NCBI GenBank assembly: GCA_002320665.1
Contig: DCKO01000106.1
Location: 1-35,312 of the forward strand
Length of the DNA: 35,312 bases
Source of the DNA: Micavibrio sp. UBA1672
Lineage (GTDB): Bacteria; Pseudomonadota; Alphaproteobacteria; Micavibrionales; Micavibrionaceae
Reading direction: 5' to 3'
The translations under genes and the position numbers were made by a program. The notes beneath the pieces are model-generated. The model saw nothing but the letters and a program-made list of their open reading frames with translations, searched no databases and had not been told where the DNA came from. Below, one piece after another: positions 16,469 through 25,630 of the stretch (positions within the stretch are counted from its first letter, which is position 1; every line of letters starts with the position of its first letter).

Positions 16469-17770
16469 CTAAGCCTTCTTCTTGAATAGCTTGGAAAATT
16501 TATCTTTAGAGGCTTTGTCAGTGCGTACGCGGAAAGAGACTGTCTCGCCTTTATCTTCGCGTTTCAAAACCTCCATATGATCATAAATCCATGATTGGGC
16601 TTTACCGTTACTTTGAGGGAGTGTGATGGTCTCCTCTACATATTGCGCGGTCATGATGTCAACGATTTTCTGTAAAAGATCATCTATGCCCTCACCTGTC
16701 AGTGCCGAGATACAAACCACATTGGAATTTTTGCGATTTTGCAGGCGCTTAAACTCTTCCCTGTCACCGTCATTTTTTACGGCGTCGATTTTATTATAGA
16801 CCTCGATGATGCGTGGATCGTTTTCATATTCAACACCCAGACTTTTGAGGACAGAAATAACATCCTCCACTTGCGCTTCATAGTTGCCACTGGAGACATC
16901 GGCTATATGCAAGATCACATCACTATAGATGATTTGCTCTAGCGTGGCGCGGAAAGCCTCCACCAGATGTGTTGGCAGATCGGAGATAAAACCCACAGTA
17001 TCAGCCAGAATGACATCATGCTTATTCGGTAAGGTGATTTTGCGCAAAGTTGGGTCCAGCGTTGCGAAAGGTAAATCTTCGGCAAACACCCCTGCTCCGG
17101 TTAAGCGATTGAATAATGTAGATTTTCCAGCATTAGTATAGCCAACAAAGGAGCATACTGGAAATGGCACACGGGATCGATTCTTGCGCCCAAGCTCACG
17201 TGTTCTCCGTACGTCTTCCAGTTCTTTTTTGATACTGGTGATTTTCTGTCCGATGATCCTGCGGTCAAGTTCGATCTGCCGTTCACCGGGGCCGCCCATA
17301 AAGCCTGCGCCACCGCGCTGCCGCTCAAGGTGTGTCCATGACCTGACAAGGCGTGATTTCTGGTATTCCAGTGCCGCTAGATCGACTTGGAGCTGTCCTT
17401 CTTTGGTCTGGGCACGCTCACCAAAGATTTCAAGGATCAGGCCTGTCCGGTCTATAACCTTGCATTTCCATTTGGTTTCCAGATTTCTCTGCTGTACGGG
17501 GGACAGGGACGCATTGACGATCACAATAGATGGTGAGAGCTTCTCTATACGCTCTGCCATTTCTTCCAGCTTACCTTTTCCAAAAAAGGCATTGGATTGA
17601 ATGCGCTCGTATGGCGCAACATGTAGCTCCAGCACATCCAGATATATGGCATGCGCCAAGCCCTCAGCTTCGGCGGTGATATCGTCTATCGAATGCTTGG
17701 TTTTTTCGTTCTTCTTTACAGGTTGGATGATAAAAGCAGTTTCTTTATCCTTACCCGTATTCTCAAGCAT
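16469..17770 (-). CDS. hflX: Ribosome-associated GTPase HflX
   Basis: 433 residues, usual family length. The N-terminal HflX domain runs to about 200, with the signature RRGGAGFMGGPGE-like segment (QRGGAGFMGGPGERQIELDRR). The G domain follows with G1 GYTNAGKST at 210-218, G3 DTVGF at 257, G4 NKID at 326-329 and G5 SAL near 355. HflX binds the 50S subunit and splits stalled or heat-damaged ribosomes. It lies 33 bp after hfq, the classic pairing. A GAAGAC/GTCTTC inverted repeat bridges the hfq end and the gap. No strong ribosome site precedes the ATG. Confidence 0.94.
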   Translation of the reverse strand: MLENTGKDKETAFIIQPVKKNEKTKHSIDDITAEAEGLAHAIYLDVLELHVAPYERIQSNAFFGKGKLEEMAERIEKLSPSIVIVNASLSPVQQRNLETKWKCKVIDRTGLILEIFGERAQTKEGQLQVDLAALEYQKSRLVRSWTHLERQRGGAGFMGGPGERQIELDRRIIGQKITSIKKELEDVRRTRELGRKNRSRVPFPVCSFVGYTNAGKSTLFNRLTGAGVFAEDLPFATLDPTLRKITLPNKHDVILADTVGFISDLPTHLVEAFRATLEQIIYSDVILHIADVSSGNYEAQVEDVISVLKSLGVEYENDPRIIEVYNKIDAVKNDGDREEFKRLQNRKNSNVVCISALTGEGIDDLLQKIVDIMTAQYVEETITLPQSNGKAQSWIYDHMEVLKREDKGETVSFRVRTDKASKDKFSKLFKKKA

Positions 17771-17803
17771 GATCGATTATTAGTTTCGTGAAGACCGTAT
17801 TAT

Positions 17804-18058
17804 TTAGTCTTCATCTCCCTCTTCTTTTTTCTCCTCATCAATCAAGCTGAGTGGTCCGCTTGGCATGATGGTCGAAATTGCATGCTTATAGATAAGCTGC
17901 ACATGGGCATCTCTGCGTAAGAGTACAGAGAAATTATCAAACCATGTGATAATGCCCTGCAATTTAACACCGTTCACGAGGAAAACAGTTACAGAAGCTT
18001 TTTCTTTACGAACTTTGTTTAGAAAAACGTCCTGCACGTTTTGTATTTTATCAGCCAT
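17804..18058 (-). CDS. hfq: RNA chaperone Hfq
   Basis: 84 residues. Sm1 motif (VTVFLVNGVKLQGIITWFDNFSVLLRR) and Sm2 motif (LIYKHAIST) are intact. The proximal-face poly-U residues are present (Q near position 9, F43, Y57-K58-H59). A short acidic tail, EEKKEEGDED, replaces the long E. coli C-terminus, as is usual in alphaproteobacteria. AAGGA precedes the ATG. The hexamer pairs small RNAs with mRNAs. The gene is placed between the HAD phosphatase and hflX. Confidence 0.96.
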   Translation of the reverse strand: MADKIQNVQDVFLNKVRKEKASVTVFLVNGVKLQGIITWFDNFSVLLRRDAHVQLIYKHAISTIMPSGPLSLIDEEKKEEGDED

Positions 18059-18112
18059 TATATAATCCTTTTATTATTTTTATCTGACTAGTTTATTAAT
18101 GGTTTTAAAGAA

Positions 18113-18784
18113 TTATGAGAAAATTTGAAACAAAATTTTTTGCAAAGTACCACAATTTTCGACGGCTATGGTTGGATTAAGCGCTTTTGCCAAGTGATGC
18201 TGCTCTGCGCCCTCGATTACAAGCACAGAATGACACCCGAAAGTCTTAGCACACAACATGTCATTTTCAGTGTCGCCAATGAACCAGATATCCTGCTTTT
18301 CGGCCTTAATACCGGATTCCTCTATAGCCAACTTGAGCGGTGCATCAGAGGGTTTATCCTCATGTGCATCGCCTGCCCCGATAAAGATTTCGAAATACTC
18401 CAGCCAGCCCAAATGCTCGGCTTCTTTTTTTAGAAATTCTGATTTTTTATTACTGACCACGCCCATCGGGATTTTACGCTTGGCGATTTCTGTAATAAGC
18501 TCTTCAGCGCCCTCAAGTGCCTTAATTTTATGAGAATTATTAAGTACAAACTCACCGAAGACGATTTTGGCATCTTCGCTTTTATCGCCATAGAGGATCG
18601 GGTACAAAGTCTCTCTGGGCTTACCAAAGTATTTTTTATACTCCCCCTCCTTCATAGGTTCGAAGCCTAACTCCTTCATGGTATGGTTATGGGCTTCATT
18701 CAGGAAAGAGTAACTATCGACCAGCGTACCATCCCAGTCAAAGAAAATGGCTTTGGGTTTTGTAAGCTCTTGTCTATTGGGCAT
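18113..18784 (-). CDS. HAD-superfamily phosphatase (phosphoglycolate-phosphatase-like)
   Basis: 223 residues. HAD motif I is D16-W-D18-G-T, motif II is the Ser in VVSNKK, motif III is the Lys in EDKPSDAPLK, and motif IV is GDTENDM. An alpha-helical cap lies between motifs I and II (about 25-85), so it is subclass IA, like Gph phosphoglycolate phosphatase and related nucleotidases. The substrate cannot be fixed from motifs. It starts 12 bp after murI stops and ends 54 bp before hfq, inside a block where alphaproteobacteria usually have trkA followed directly by hfq. Confidence 0.85.
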   Translation of the reverse strand: MPNRQELTKPKAIFFDWDGTLVDSYSFLNEAHNHTMKELGFEPMKEGEYKKYFGKPRETLYPILYGDKSEDAKIVFGEFVLNNSHKIKALEGAEELITEIAKRKIPMGVVSNKKSEFLKKEAEHLGWLEYFEIFIGAGDAHEDKPSDAPLKLAIEESGIKAEKQDIWFIGDTENDMLCAKTFGCHSVLVIEGAEQHHLAKALNPTIAVENCGTLQKILFQIFS

Positions 18785-18796
18785 GTTTACGTCTCC

Positions 18797-19621
18797 TTAT
18801 AGATATTTATTTTCCTTGGCACACAGTACGGATTTTTGAATATTGATTTTATCGCCATAAATTTTTTCCGAGGCGCTGATATAGCCGGGGGTAATGTCAC
18901 TGACGTAGAAATTGATTGTACCATTCATTGATACCTTGTCGGCTATCTCAGAGTGACGTGATAGATAATCCTCCAACTTGCCCGGAATGATCTCATCTTG
19001 CGACAAAATCACTATCTTTTTATCCAGTATTTTTGCAATGCGCTCTTTTAAAAACGCATAATGCGTGCATCCCAAGATAAGGCATTCTATATCCTTTTCA
19101 AGCAGTGGCGCTAAATAATGTTCCAGAACATCATCTATCCACGGCATGCCTTCATTTTCAATTAAGGGCACAAGGAGCGGCGTATTGATTTGTTGCATTG
19201 TGATATCGGGATTAATCTTTTGAATCTCTTCCTCAAAAATATTGGATAAAATGGTGCGATTTGTACCAATCAAGCCAATATTTTTATAACCATGCTCAAT
19301 GGCACATTCCAAAGTCGGTACGATCACACCTAAAATCCGGCGCTCTGGGAAATTTTCAACCAAATATTCCTGCTGCAGGCGTCTAAGGGCACAGGCACTT
19401 ACCGTGTTACAGGCCACGACGACCAAGGCGCAATCGTGAACCTTAAAGAAATAATCCATAGCGCGGCAGCTATAGGCATAGATGGCTTCGGCAGATCTAT
19501 TGCCATATGGTATATGTAGTGTATCACCAAAATAGATCATATCCGGCTGTGTCGTATGTTGCCTGATTGCCTTTGCAATAATCAAGCCGCCTAATCCGGA
19601 ATCAAATATGCCGATTTTCAT
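18797..19621 (-). CDS. murI: Glutamate racemase
   Basis: 274 residues. The family blocks are all present: FDSGLGGL at 6-13, FGDTLHIPYG at 31-40, catalytic C71 in ACNTVSA and catalytic C185 in LGCTHYAF. The enzyme makes D-glutamate for the peptidoglycan stem peptide by two-base proton transfer between the cysteines. It sits 21 bp downstream of trkA in a run of same-strand genes. Finding it between trkA and hfq is unusual for this neighbourhood. Confidence 0.94.
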   Translation of the reverse strand: MKIGIFDSGLGGLIIAKAIRQHTTQPDMIYFGDTLHIPYGNRSAEAIYAYSCRAMDYFFKVHDCALVVVACNTVSACALRRLQQEYLVENFPERRILGVIVPTLECAIEHGYKNIGLIGTNRTILSNIFEEEIQKINPDITMQQINTPLLVPLIENEGMPWIDDVLEHYLAPLLEKDIECLILGCTHYAFLKERIAKILDKKIVILSQDEIIPGKLEDYLSRHSEIADKVSMNGTINFYVSDITPGYISASEKIYGDKINIQKSVLCAKENKYL

Positions 19622-19642
19622 GATGTTCAGCGCTCCTTAAAA

Positions 19643-21019
19643 CTAGAGCATATTAACACTGACCGAGAATAATTTTTCAACAATATGGGCTTTCTCACTT
19701 TGTGCCCAAACCACGGCAATATCACCTTTGCGCAGTTCGGTTTTAGGCTCGGGCATGATGATTTCATCACCTCGAATAATTGCTGCGAATGTGACTTCTC
19801 TTGGTAGTTCAAGATCTGCGATGCTTTTATTGACCACAAAAGACGCATCAGAGACTTCTGCCTCAATTATTTCTGCAAAACCATCGCGAACGTTATAGAT
19901 ACCGCGGATACGCCCTCTTCTGACGTGCTGCATGATATGCGAAACCAGCGTAGAGCGCGGTGAAATCATCACATCTACGCCCAATGGTCCGACAAGGGGA
20001 TAATAAGCATGGTTATTCACCAGAGTTAACACACGCTCACATCCATATTGCTTTGCCAATAGAGAGCCAAGAATATTACTTTCATCATCATTCATTAGGG
20101 CGATATAGGCCTCTGATTTTTCAATGGCCGCTTCTTCTAAAATAGAACGCTCCAGTGTATCACCATGCAAAATGATAATATCTTCAAGCTTTTCACTCAG
20201 GAAATTAGCCCGCTCCGTATTATGCTCGATAACCTTAAGCTGTATTCCGCTCAGCTTGGATTTCATCAGTTTTATGAAAGAATAGCCAATATTCCCGCCG
20301 CCAGAAATGATGATACGGCGCGCTTCTTTTTCCAAATGCCCAAAGGCCGCCATAACGCGGCGCAGATGCTGTGTATCTACTATGATATAGGCTTCATCAC
20401 CGACTTCTAGCATATCATCGCCATCGGGAATAATATGTTTGTTGTTTCTATGGATGGAAACCACACCAAAAGATAGGTCGGGGAAAAGGTGTTTTAGTTG
20501 GCTAAGCTGTGTATTGATGACAGGACAATCCTCAGCACAGATCACACCAATCAGATATAAGCGCTCATCAACCATACTGATTACCGATGTTGTTCCGGGT
20601 ACAGAGATACGCCTGAGGATATCCTCGGCGATCAAGGTCTCCGGCGAGATAATCACATCAATAGGCATATGAGAGCGACTAAAGAGATTTGACCATGCTG
20701 GATCAAGGAATGACTGGTCTCTGATACGGGCAATTTTCTTGGGAACCCCGAAGAGAGAATGTGCAATCTGACAGGAAATCATGTTTGTTTCATCAGAAAG
20801 AGTCACAGCAATCATCATATCGGCTTCATTTGCTCCAGCCGCACTTAGAATATCAGGATTAGACGGTTTACCTGCAATTGCATTTACGTCCATCGTGTCA
20901 TTGATCTGATAGACCAGTTCCTCGCGGGGATCGATAATCGTAACGTCGTTATCTTCTCTGGCGAGATAGGCTGCTATACTTGATCCGACTTGTCCCGCTC
21001 CGCAAATGATGACGCGCAT
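19643..21019 (-). CDS. trkA: Trk-type potassium uptake regulator TrkA
   Basis: 458 residues with two RCK units. The first Rossmann fold starts MRVIICGAGQVGSS with the acidic IIDP near 31-34; the second starts RRIIISGGGNIGYS near 230. Each is followed by an RCK-C domain (around 140-220 and 375-455). The peripheral NAD-binding protein gates the TrkH/TrkG potassium channel; no trkH is in the window. It follows ntrX after 103 bp and an AGG precedes its ATG, matching the usual ntrY-ntrX-trkA order of alphaproteobacteria. Confidence 0.93.
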   Translation of the reverse strand: MRVIICGAGQVGSSIAAYLAREDNDVTIIDPREELVYQINDTMDVNAIAGKPSNPDILSAAGANEADMMIAVTLSDETNMISCQIAHSLFGVPKKIARIRDQSFLDPAWSNLFSRSHMPIDVIISPETLIAEDILRRISVPGTTSVISMVDERLYLIGVICAEDCPVINTQLSQLKHLFPDLSFGVVSIHRNNKHIIPDGDDMLEVGDEAYIIVDTQHLRRVMAAFGHLEKEARRIIISGGGNIGYSFIKLMKSKLSGIQLKVIEHNTERANFLSEKLEDIIILHGDTLERSILEEAAIEKSEAYIALMNDDESNILGSLLAKQYGCERVLTLVNNHAYYPLVGPLGVDVMISPRSTLVSHIMQHVRRGRIRGIYNVRDGFAEIIEAEVSDASFVVNKSIADLELPREVTFAAIIRGDEIIMPEPKTELRKGDIAVVWAQSEKAHIVEKLFSVSVNML

Positions 21020-21122
21020 TGTGATTGACCTGTTTTATTATTCTAAAATCTAACGACGCAGTTTATCGTTTTTCACGATTATTTAAACTCGAATTTATAC
21101 TTTTTTGTAAATAACGCAAATA

Positions 21123-22541
21123 TCAACTTGATGCGGCTTCTTTTTCTTGCCCGTTTGTGACTTCGAGGGTTTTGAGTTTTCGATGCAGGGCCGAGCGCTC
21201 CATACCTATAAACTGGGCAGTTTTTGATACATTACCATCAAAGCGCTCAATTTGCTTAAGCAGATAATCACGTTCGAAATGCTCTCTTGCCTCTCTTAAA
21301 GGTAATGTCAGGAAGTCTACAGTCTCAAAGGTTTCAATGACAGAAGCGACTTGAGTGTTATCATTTTGAGGCGAAACTGTCCGTGATGTAATTTCCGGTG
21401 GCAGATGAGACACCGTGCAGGTTTTACAATCATCCCCTTGCATCATAATGGCGACCCATTCCAGCACATTGCGCAATTGTCTGATATTGCCCGGCCAGTG
21501 ATAAGATTTAAGGGCACTGATGGCTCTTTCATCAAATTCACAAAGGTTGAGGCCTGTTTCTTTGTTTAACTGATTTTTTAAGGTTTTGAGAACATTTTCA
21601 AAATCTGATTTACGTTGTGTTAGTGGCTCGAGAGCAATATGAACAACATTTAAACGATAATATAAATCTTCGCGCAAAGAACCATCTTTAAGAGCTTTTT
21701 CAATATCGTCCGAAGATGATGCAATAAACCGGATATTAGCAGGTGTCATACCATTTTCCGTATCTATCATATAGTTATTATCCTGCATAATTTTGGCAAG
21801 GCGACCTTGAAGGTCCAAAGGCAAGCGATCAATTTCCTCTAGTAATATTGTACCGTTTTGGGCTTGCGAAAACACGCCCTTATTACGACTATGACCAAAT
21901 AATTCTGCTTCTAGGCGCTCTGGATCATCCCCTTGACAATTAAATACAATAAAGGGGTTTTCTTGTCTTTCGGAATGCTTGTGAATATATCGCGCAGCCA
22001 AGGCCTTGCCTGTGCCAATTTCACCGGAAAGCAAAATACGGCTATTAGTGGGAGCAGCGCGCTCCAATAAGCTTAGTACTTTTGGTGATAAGACACTATA
22101 ATCCGTAGGTATTTGTGCTGATTTACCAGCTTTTTCTCGAAGCAAAGCATTTTCTTTTTTTAGAGCTGCGTTTTCAAGCGCGCGGTGGATCATCAATAAT
22201 AAACGATCGGATTTGAATGGTTTTTCAATAAAATCATAGGCACCGATTTTAATTGCTAAAACGGCTGTTTCCACTGTTCCATGCCCACTAATCATTAGGA
22301 CTTCTGTGAAGGGATGATTTTTCTTGATGGTTTTCAGAATTTCAATACCATCATCTTTGCTGCCTTGTAGCCATATATCCAAAATCACAAGATCTGGCTG
22401 CTTTTTATCTATGGATTCGTACGCCGTTTTACTGCCCGAGGCTCCGCGTGTTGAATACCCCTCATCTTCCAGCATAGAGCAAATCAGATTACGAATGTCA
22501 TCTTCATCATCGACAACAAGAATATCGGCCTTTTTTATCAT
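21123..22541 (-). CDS. ntrX: NtrX-type response regulator with AAA+ domain lacking the GAFTGA loop
   Basis: 472 residues. The receiver domain has acidic D11/D12, phosphoacceptor D55 (LVILDIW) and K107 (EKPFK). The AAA+ domain has Walker A GEIGTGK and Walker B-type TILLEEID, and the C-terminus carries a Fis-type helix-turn-helix (SKTAQFIGMERSALHRKL). Where sigma-54 activators read FGHEKGAFTGA, this protein reads FGHSRNKGVFSQAQ, so it should not drive sigma-54 open-complex formation. The ATG overlaps the ntrY stop (ATGA), so translation is coupled. In alphaproteobacteria NtrYX governs nitrogen, redox and envelope responses. Confidence 0.92.
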   Translation of the reverse strand: MIKKADILVVDDEDDIRNLICSMLEDEGYSTRGASGSKTAYESIDKKQPDLVILDIWLQGSKDDGIEILKTIKKNHPFTEVLMISGHGTVETAVLAIKIGAYDFIEKPFKSDRLLLMIHRALENAALKKENALLREKAGKSAQIPTDYSVLSPKVLSLLERAAPTNSRILLSGEIGTGKALAARYIHKHSERQENPFIVFNCQGDDPERLEAELFGHSRNKGVFSQAQNGTILLEEIDRLPLDLQGRLAKIMQDNNYMIDTENGMTPANIRFIASSSDDIEKALKDGSLREDLYYRLNVVHIALEPLTQRKSDFENVLKTLKNQLNKETGLNLCEFDERAISALKSYHWPGNIRQLRNVLEWVAIMMQGDDCKTCTVSHLPPEITSRTVSPQNDNTQVASVIETFETVDFLTLPLREAREHFERDYLLKQIERFDGNVSKTAQFIGMERSALHRKLKTLEVTNGQEKEAASS

Positions 22542-24826
22542 GATGCGAGTTTTTCCCTTTGTGTATCGTGATTATTCATGTTCTCTTTGGGCAATTGAAA
22601 GACCATAACCAGCGTTGCACCGCCTGTATCTTTCCATGATTTATTAGCTTTCAACCATTCCGGCACGCCTAAAAATAATGTGCCGCTACAATCTTCCATG
22701 ATCTTTTTGACAATCGCCAAACCAAGCCCTGTGCCTTTTGGTTTATGGGTTACATAAGGCTCGGTGAGTTTCTCATTAGCTTCGTCCTCCGGGAAACCTG
22801 CACCATTATCAGAGATCGAGACAAATAGCTCATCTTGTCCATGGTAGCCAATCAGGATATTAATATGTCCATCCTGATCTTCTTCAACAGACTGAATTGA
22901 ATCTACGGCGTTTTGCAAAATATTGGTCATAGCCTGACGGAATTGGCGTGCATCAATTTCAGAGACAAAGCCAGAGACCTCAGCCCCCTCTTGCTTTTCG
23001 AAGTGGAAACGGATATCGGGATGTGCTTGTTGTTGCAGTATGAGAGATTCCCTGATCTGCTCGGGCAGGTTTTCTGTTTTCAGCACTGGCTCCGGCATAC
23101 GGGCAAAGGAACTGAACTCATCGACCATGCGCCCGATATCACCGACATGACGGATGATTGTCTCGATACATTGCTCGAATGTTTTTCCTGACTCCTCATC
23201 AAATACATTCTTATATTTCCGGCGCAGCCTTTCCGCAGAAAGCTGTATCGGGGTCAGTGGGTTTTTGATCTCATGAGCGATACGGCGCGCGACATCGGAC
23301 CAAGCTGCCTTGCGCTGTGCGGATTCAAGTTCGGTAATATCATCAAAGGTAATAATAATATTTTGATCTTCTTCCCCACCAAGTTCAATTGTGATGCGGA
23401 AGATAAAAGAGCGCTTCTTGCCATCTGCTCCGATATGCTGGATTTCACGCTGTGTGATTTTACCGATGCGTTTTTGGGCATGATTCATAGCTTCGGATAA
23501 TTCCGGAAAAATATCCGTCAGCTTTTTATACATCAAATCTTCTCTGCCCTTATCGAGCAGTGAAAAGGCGGCGCTATTGACCAGATTGATATAGCCATTC
23601 TGATCCACACCGATTACACCTGAGGACACCCCTTCGAGGACGGTTTCCGTTACGCGGCGACGATAATCAAGCTGGCGGTTAGCTTCGATCAGATCACTAC
23701 GCTGCTTATGGATTTGAGAGGTCATCCGGTTAAAGGATTGTGCCAGATAATCAAATTCCTCCAAGGATTTATTTTCTGGCACTTCGAAAGTCAGGTCACC
23801 TGCACGCACGCGGTCGGCAGCGGTGATCAGCTCACTAATCGGTTTTACCAGTTGGCGCGCGAGAATAAGGCCGAACCAGATTGCTGCAAGAAGCAATAAG
23901 AACCCCACAGCAACAAACAACATTGTTACAGTGACTTGCAACCCTGAATATTGTGCCTTTAAATCCGCATAATCATCTGAGGCAAGCTGCGTTGATGACA
24001 AATGAGACAGCACTTGCGGGTCAAGCATCCGTCCAACAAAAAGATACGCATCAGGATAGTTTTGTAGTTTCACAAGTGCGCGAACGCGATCCTGATCTTC
24101 TCCGGTCATCAAGACGACATCACCGTTTTTAGCGCTTTGCATGGCATATTCGGGAACTTCCTCGTACTCTAAAGCAAAGGTCAAAGCCGAACGTGCCAAA
24201 ACACGCCCATCTTCTTGAAAAACGAGCGCTTCGGACAGGTTTCTGAATGTGGATTGCGTGTCCATCACCTCTTGCAAGGTTTCAGGATGAAACATCAGCA
24301 TATCCGCTTGACGATCCAGGTCACCAGCCATTGCCATCGTATCGGCTTTGATAACCTGTTTGTGTTCCTCCAGATAGGATTGCGCGACCGCTTGTGATTC
24401 ATTAATTGCAGTTTGCACACGCTCACTGAACCATGCCTGCACCCCATAATGAAAGAATACCACTGAAAACACCGTCATGATAATTGTCGGTACGGCGGCA
24501 ATAATACTGAAGATATAAACCAGCCGGACATGAAGGTGAGAACCAGCAATACCTCTTTTGCGGCCACTCCAAAGACCAACAATCCGATAGGAAATCAGGG
24601 AAACCAAAAGCAATAGAATAATCAGGTCAAGGTTCAACAGCCAAACCACTAGATCGGAGTTTCCACCACTATCGGGGGCTTCTTTCAGTGCTGAGTATGT
24701 TGCCAAAGAACTAATAACGGCTGCAATAACCAGCAACACAGAAGCCTTGGTACGCCAAGACCGTGTCATTATGTGCTTGAAACTCAGGCTGGAATATAGT
24801 TTTTTATAAAAATCCGATTGAGGCAT
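22538..24826 (-). CDS. ntrY: NtrY-type membrane sensor histidine kinase
   Basis: 762 residues, normal for NtrY. Three N-terminal membrane helices (about 28-48, 63-88 and 100-125) and a periplasmic domain of some 165 residues precede a fourth helix near 297-320. Then come HAMP (about 320-375), a PAS domain (GVIGVDQNGYINLVNSAA), HisKA with the H-box HEIKNPLTPIQ (His near 518) and a HATPase with NILQNAVDS, SDNGAGF and TGLGLAI. It phosphorylates NtrX. It is the first gene of the leftward block; ntrB and ntrC, often upstream, are absent, with ispD divergent instead. Confidence 0.94.
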   Translation of the reverse strand: MPQSDFYKKLYSSLSFKHIMTRSWRTKASVLLVIAAVISSLATYSALKEAPDSGGNSDLVVWLLNLDLIILLLLVSLISYRIVGLWSGRKRGIAGSHLHVRLVYIFSIIAAVPTIIMTVFSVVFFHYGVQAWFSERVQTAINESQAVAQSYLEEHKQVIKADTMAMAGDLDRQADMLMFHPETLQEVMDTQSTFRNLSEALVFQEDGRVLARSALTFALEYEEVPEYAMQSAKNGDVVLMTGEDQDRVRALVKLQNYPDAYLFVGRMLDPQVLSHLSSTQLASDDYADLKAQYSGLQVTVTMLFVAVGFLLLLAAIWFGLILARQLVKPISELITAADRVRAGDLTFEVPENKSLEEFDYLAQSFNRMTSQIHKQRSDLIEANRQLDYRRRVTETVLEGVSSGVIGVDQNGYINLVNSAAFSLLDKGREDLMYKKLTDIFPELSEAMNHAQKRIGKITQREIQHIGADGKKRSFIFRITIELGGEEDQNIIITFDDITELESAQRKAAWSDVARRIAHEIKNPLTPIQLSAERLRRKYKNVFDEESGKTFEQCIETIIRHVGDIGRMVDEFSSFARMPEPVLKTENLPEQIRESLILQQQAHPDIRFHFEKQEGAEVSGFVSEIDARQFRQAMTNILQNAVDSIQSVEEDQDGHINILIGYHGQDELFVSISDNGAGFPEDEANEKLTEPYVTHKPKGTGLGLAIVKKIMEDCSGTLFLGVPEWLKANKSWKDTGGATLVMVFQLPKENMNNHDTQREKLAS

Positions 24827-24857
24827 ATTATGTCTACGACTATGATACTATGTTGCA

Positions 24858-24886
24858 TAAATACAACAGCCGTGACATTTTTTCAA
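24858..24886 (-). promoter_or_regulatory. Candidate ntrY promoter in the ntrY/ispD divergent gap
   Basis: On the minus strand TTGAAA (24886-24881) and TATTTA (24863-24858) stand 17 bp apart, giving a leader of about 25 bases before ntrY. The -10 box overlaps an inverted repeat TGTTG/CAACA, a possible operator. The 91-bp gap must also hold the ispD promoter, for which I see no clear boxes. Confidence 0.35.
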
Positions 24887-24917
24887 CAATTATTAGGGTT
24901 AAACCAAAAGATATACA

Positions 24918-25622
24918 ATGAATAAGCCTACGCCCTCGCCTTTTCATGTCATTATTGTTGCTGCTGGAAGCGGTCAACGAATGGGCGGCAGTCTCCCCAA
25001 GCAATATCAGGATTTGGCTGGAAAATCCGTGCTACAGCATTCCATTGATTTATTCGAGAGCATGCCTGAATGTAAATCTATTACTGTGGCCATAAGCCCG
25101 GAGCATCAAAATCTCTTTGATGACAAAATTAAGGGCAAAAACCTGTACGTCATTCATGGTGGCAAAACAAGGCAGGACAGTGTTCATAACGCGCTGAAGT
25201 CTCTGAATTGTGCGCAAGATGATTTTGTTTTGATACATGACGCAGCGCGTCCGTTGGTTACAGCGCAAGATATACGCATTCTATGCAAAGCCTTAGCAAG
25301 TGAGCAAGCTGCAAGTCTGGCTTCACCAGTGCGTGATACGCTGCGTTATAGTGATGATGAAGGGTTTGCAGCCAATAATATCGAGCGTGATAATCTTTGG
25401 GCCATTGAAACGCCGCAAGGCTTTCACTATGGTATTCTCAAGCAAGCCCATGAAAAATTTGGCCACGAAAAAGCCTATAGCGACGATACAAAAATAGTTT
25501 CTGAATTCAATGTAAAGACGAAGCTTATTGCTTCATCAACACCGAATTTTAAAATCACTTATGCTGATGATTTCCTTTTGGCAGAAACTCTTTTATTGTC
25601 GAATACGCAACGAAAGGACTAG
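24918..25622 (+). CDS. ispD: 2-C-methyl-D-erythritol 4-phosphate cytidylyltransferase
   Basis: 234 residues. The nucleotide-binding loop VAAGSGQRMGGSLPKQY (about 14-30) holds the catalytic Arg and Lys. HDAARP and SPVRDTLRY, and ETPQGFHYGIL with the DDTKIV segment, are further family blocks. It makes CDP-methylerythritol in the MEP isoprenoid pathway. This copy is not fused to IspF, unlike the single-chain IspDF of many alphaproteobacteria, but the two genes are 8 bp apart. First gene of the rightward operon. Confidence 0.95.
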   Translation: MNKPTPSPFHVIIVAAGSGQRMGGSLPKQYQDLAGKSVLQHSIDLFESMPECKSITVAISPEHQNLFDDKIKGKNLYVIHGGKTRQDSVHNALKSLNCAQDDFVLIHDAARPLVTAQDIRILCKALASEQAASLASPVRDTLRYSDDEGFAANNIERDNLWAIETPQGFHYGILKQAHEKFGHEKAYSDDTKIVSEFNVKTKLIASSTPNFKITYADDFLLAETLLLSNTQRKD

Positions 25623-25630
25623 ACCTCTCC

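Noticed and set aside
17790..17812. GAAGAC/GTCTTC hairpin between hfq and hflX as a terminator
   Set aside because: Only six pairs, an 11-base loop and no following T-run. hfq and hflX are normally co-transcribed.
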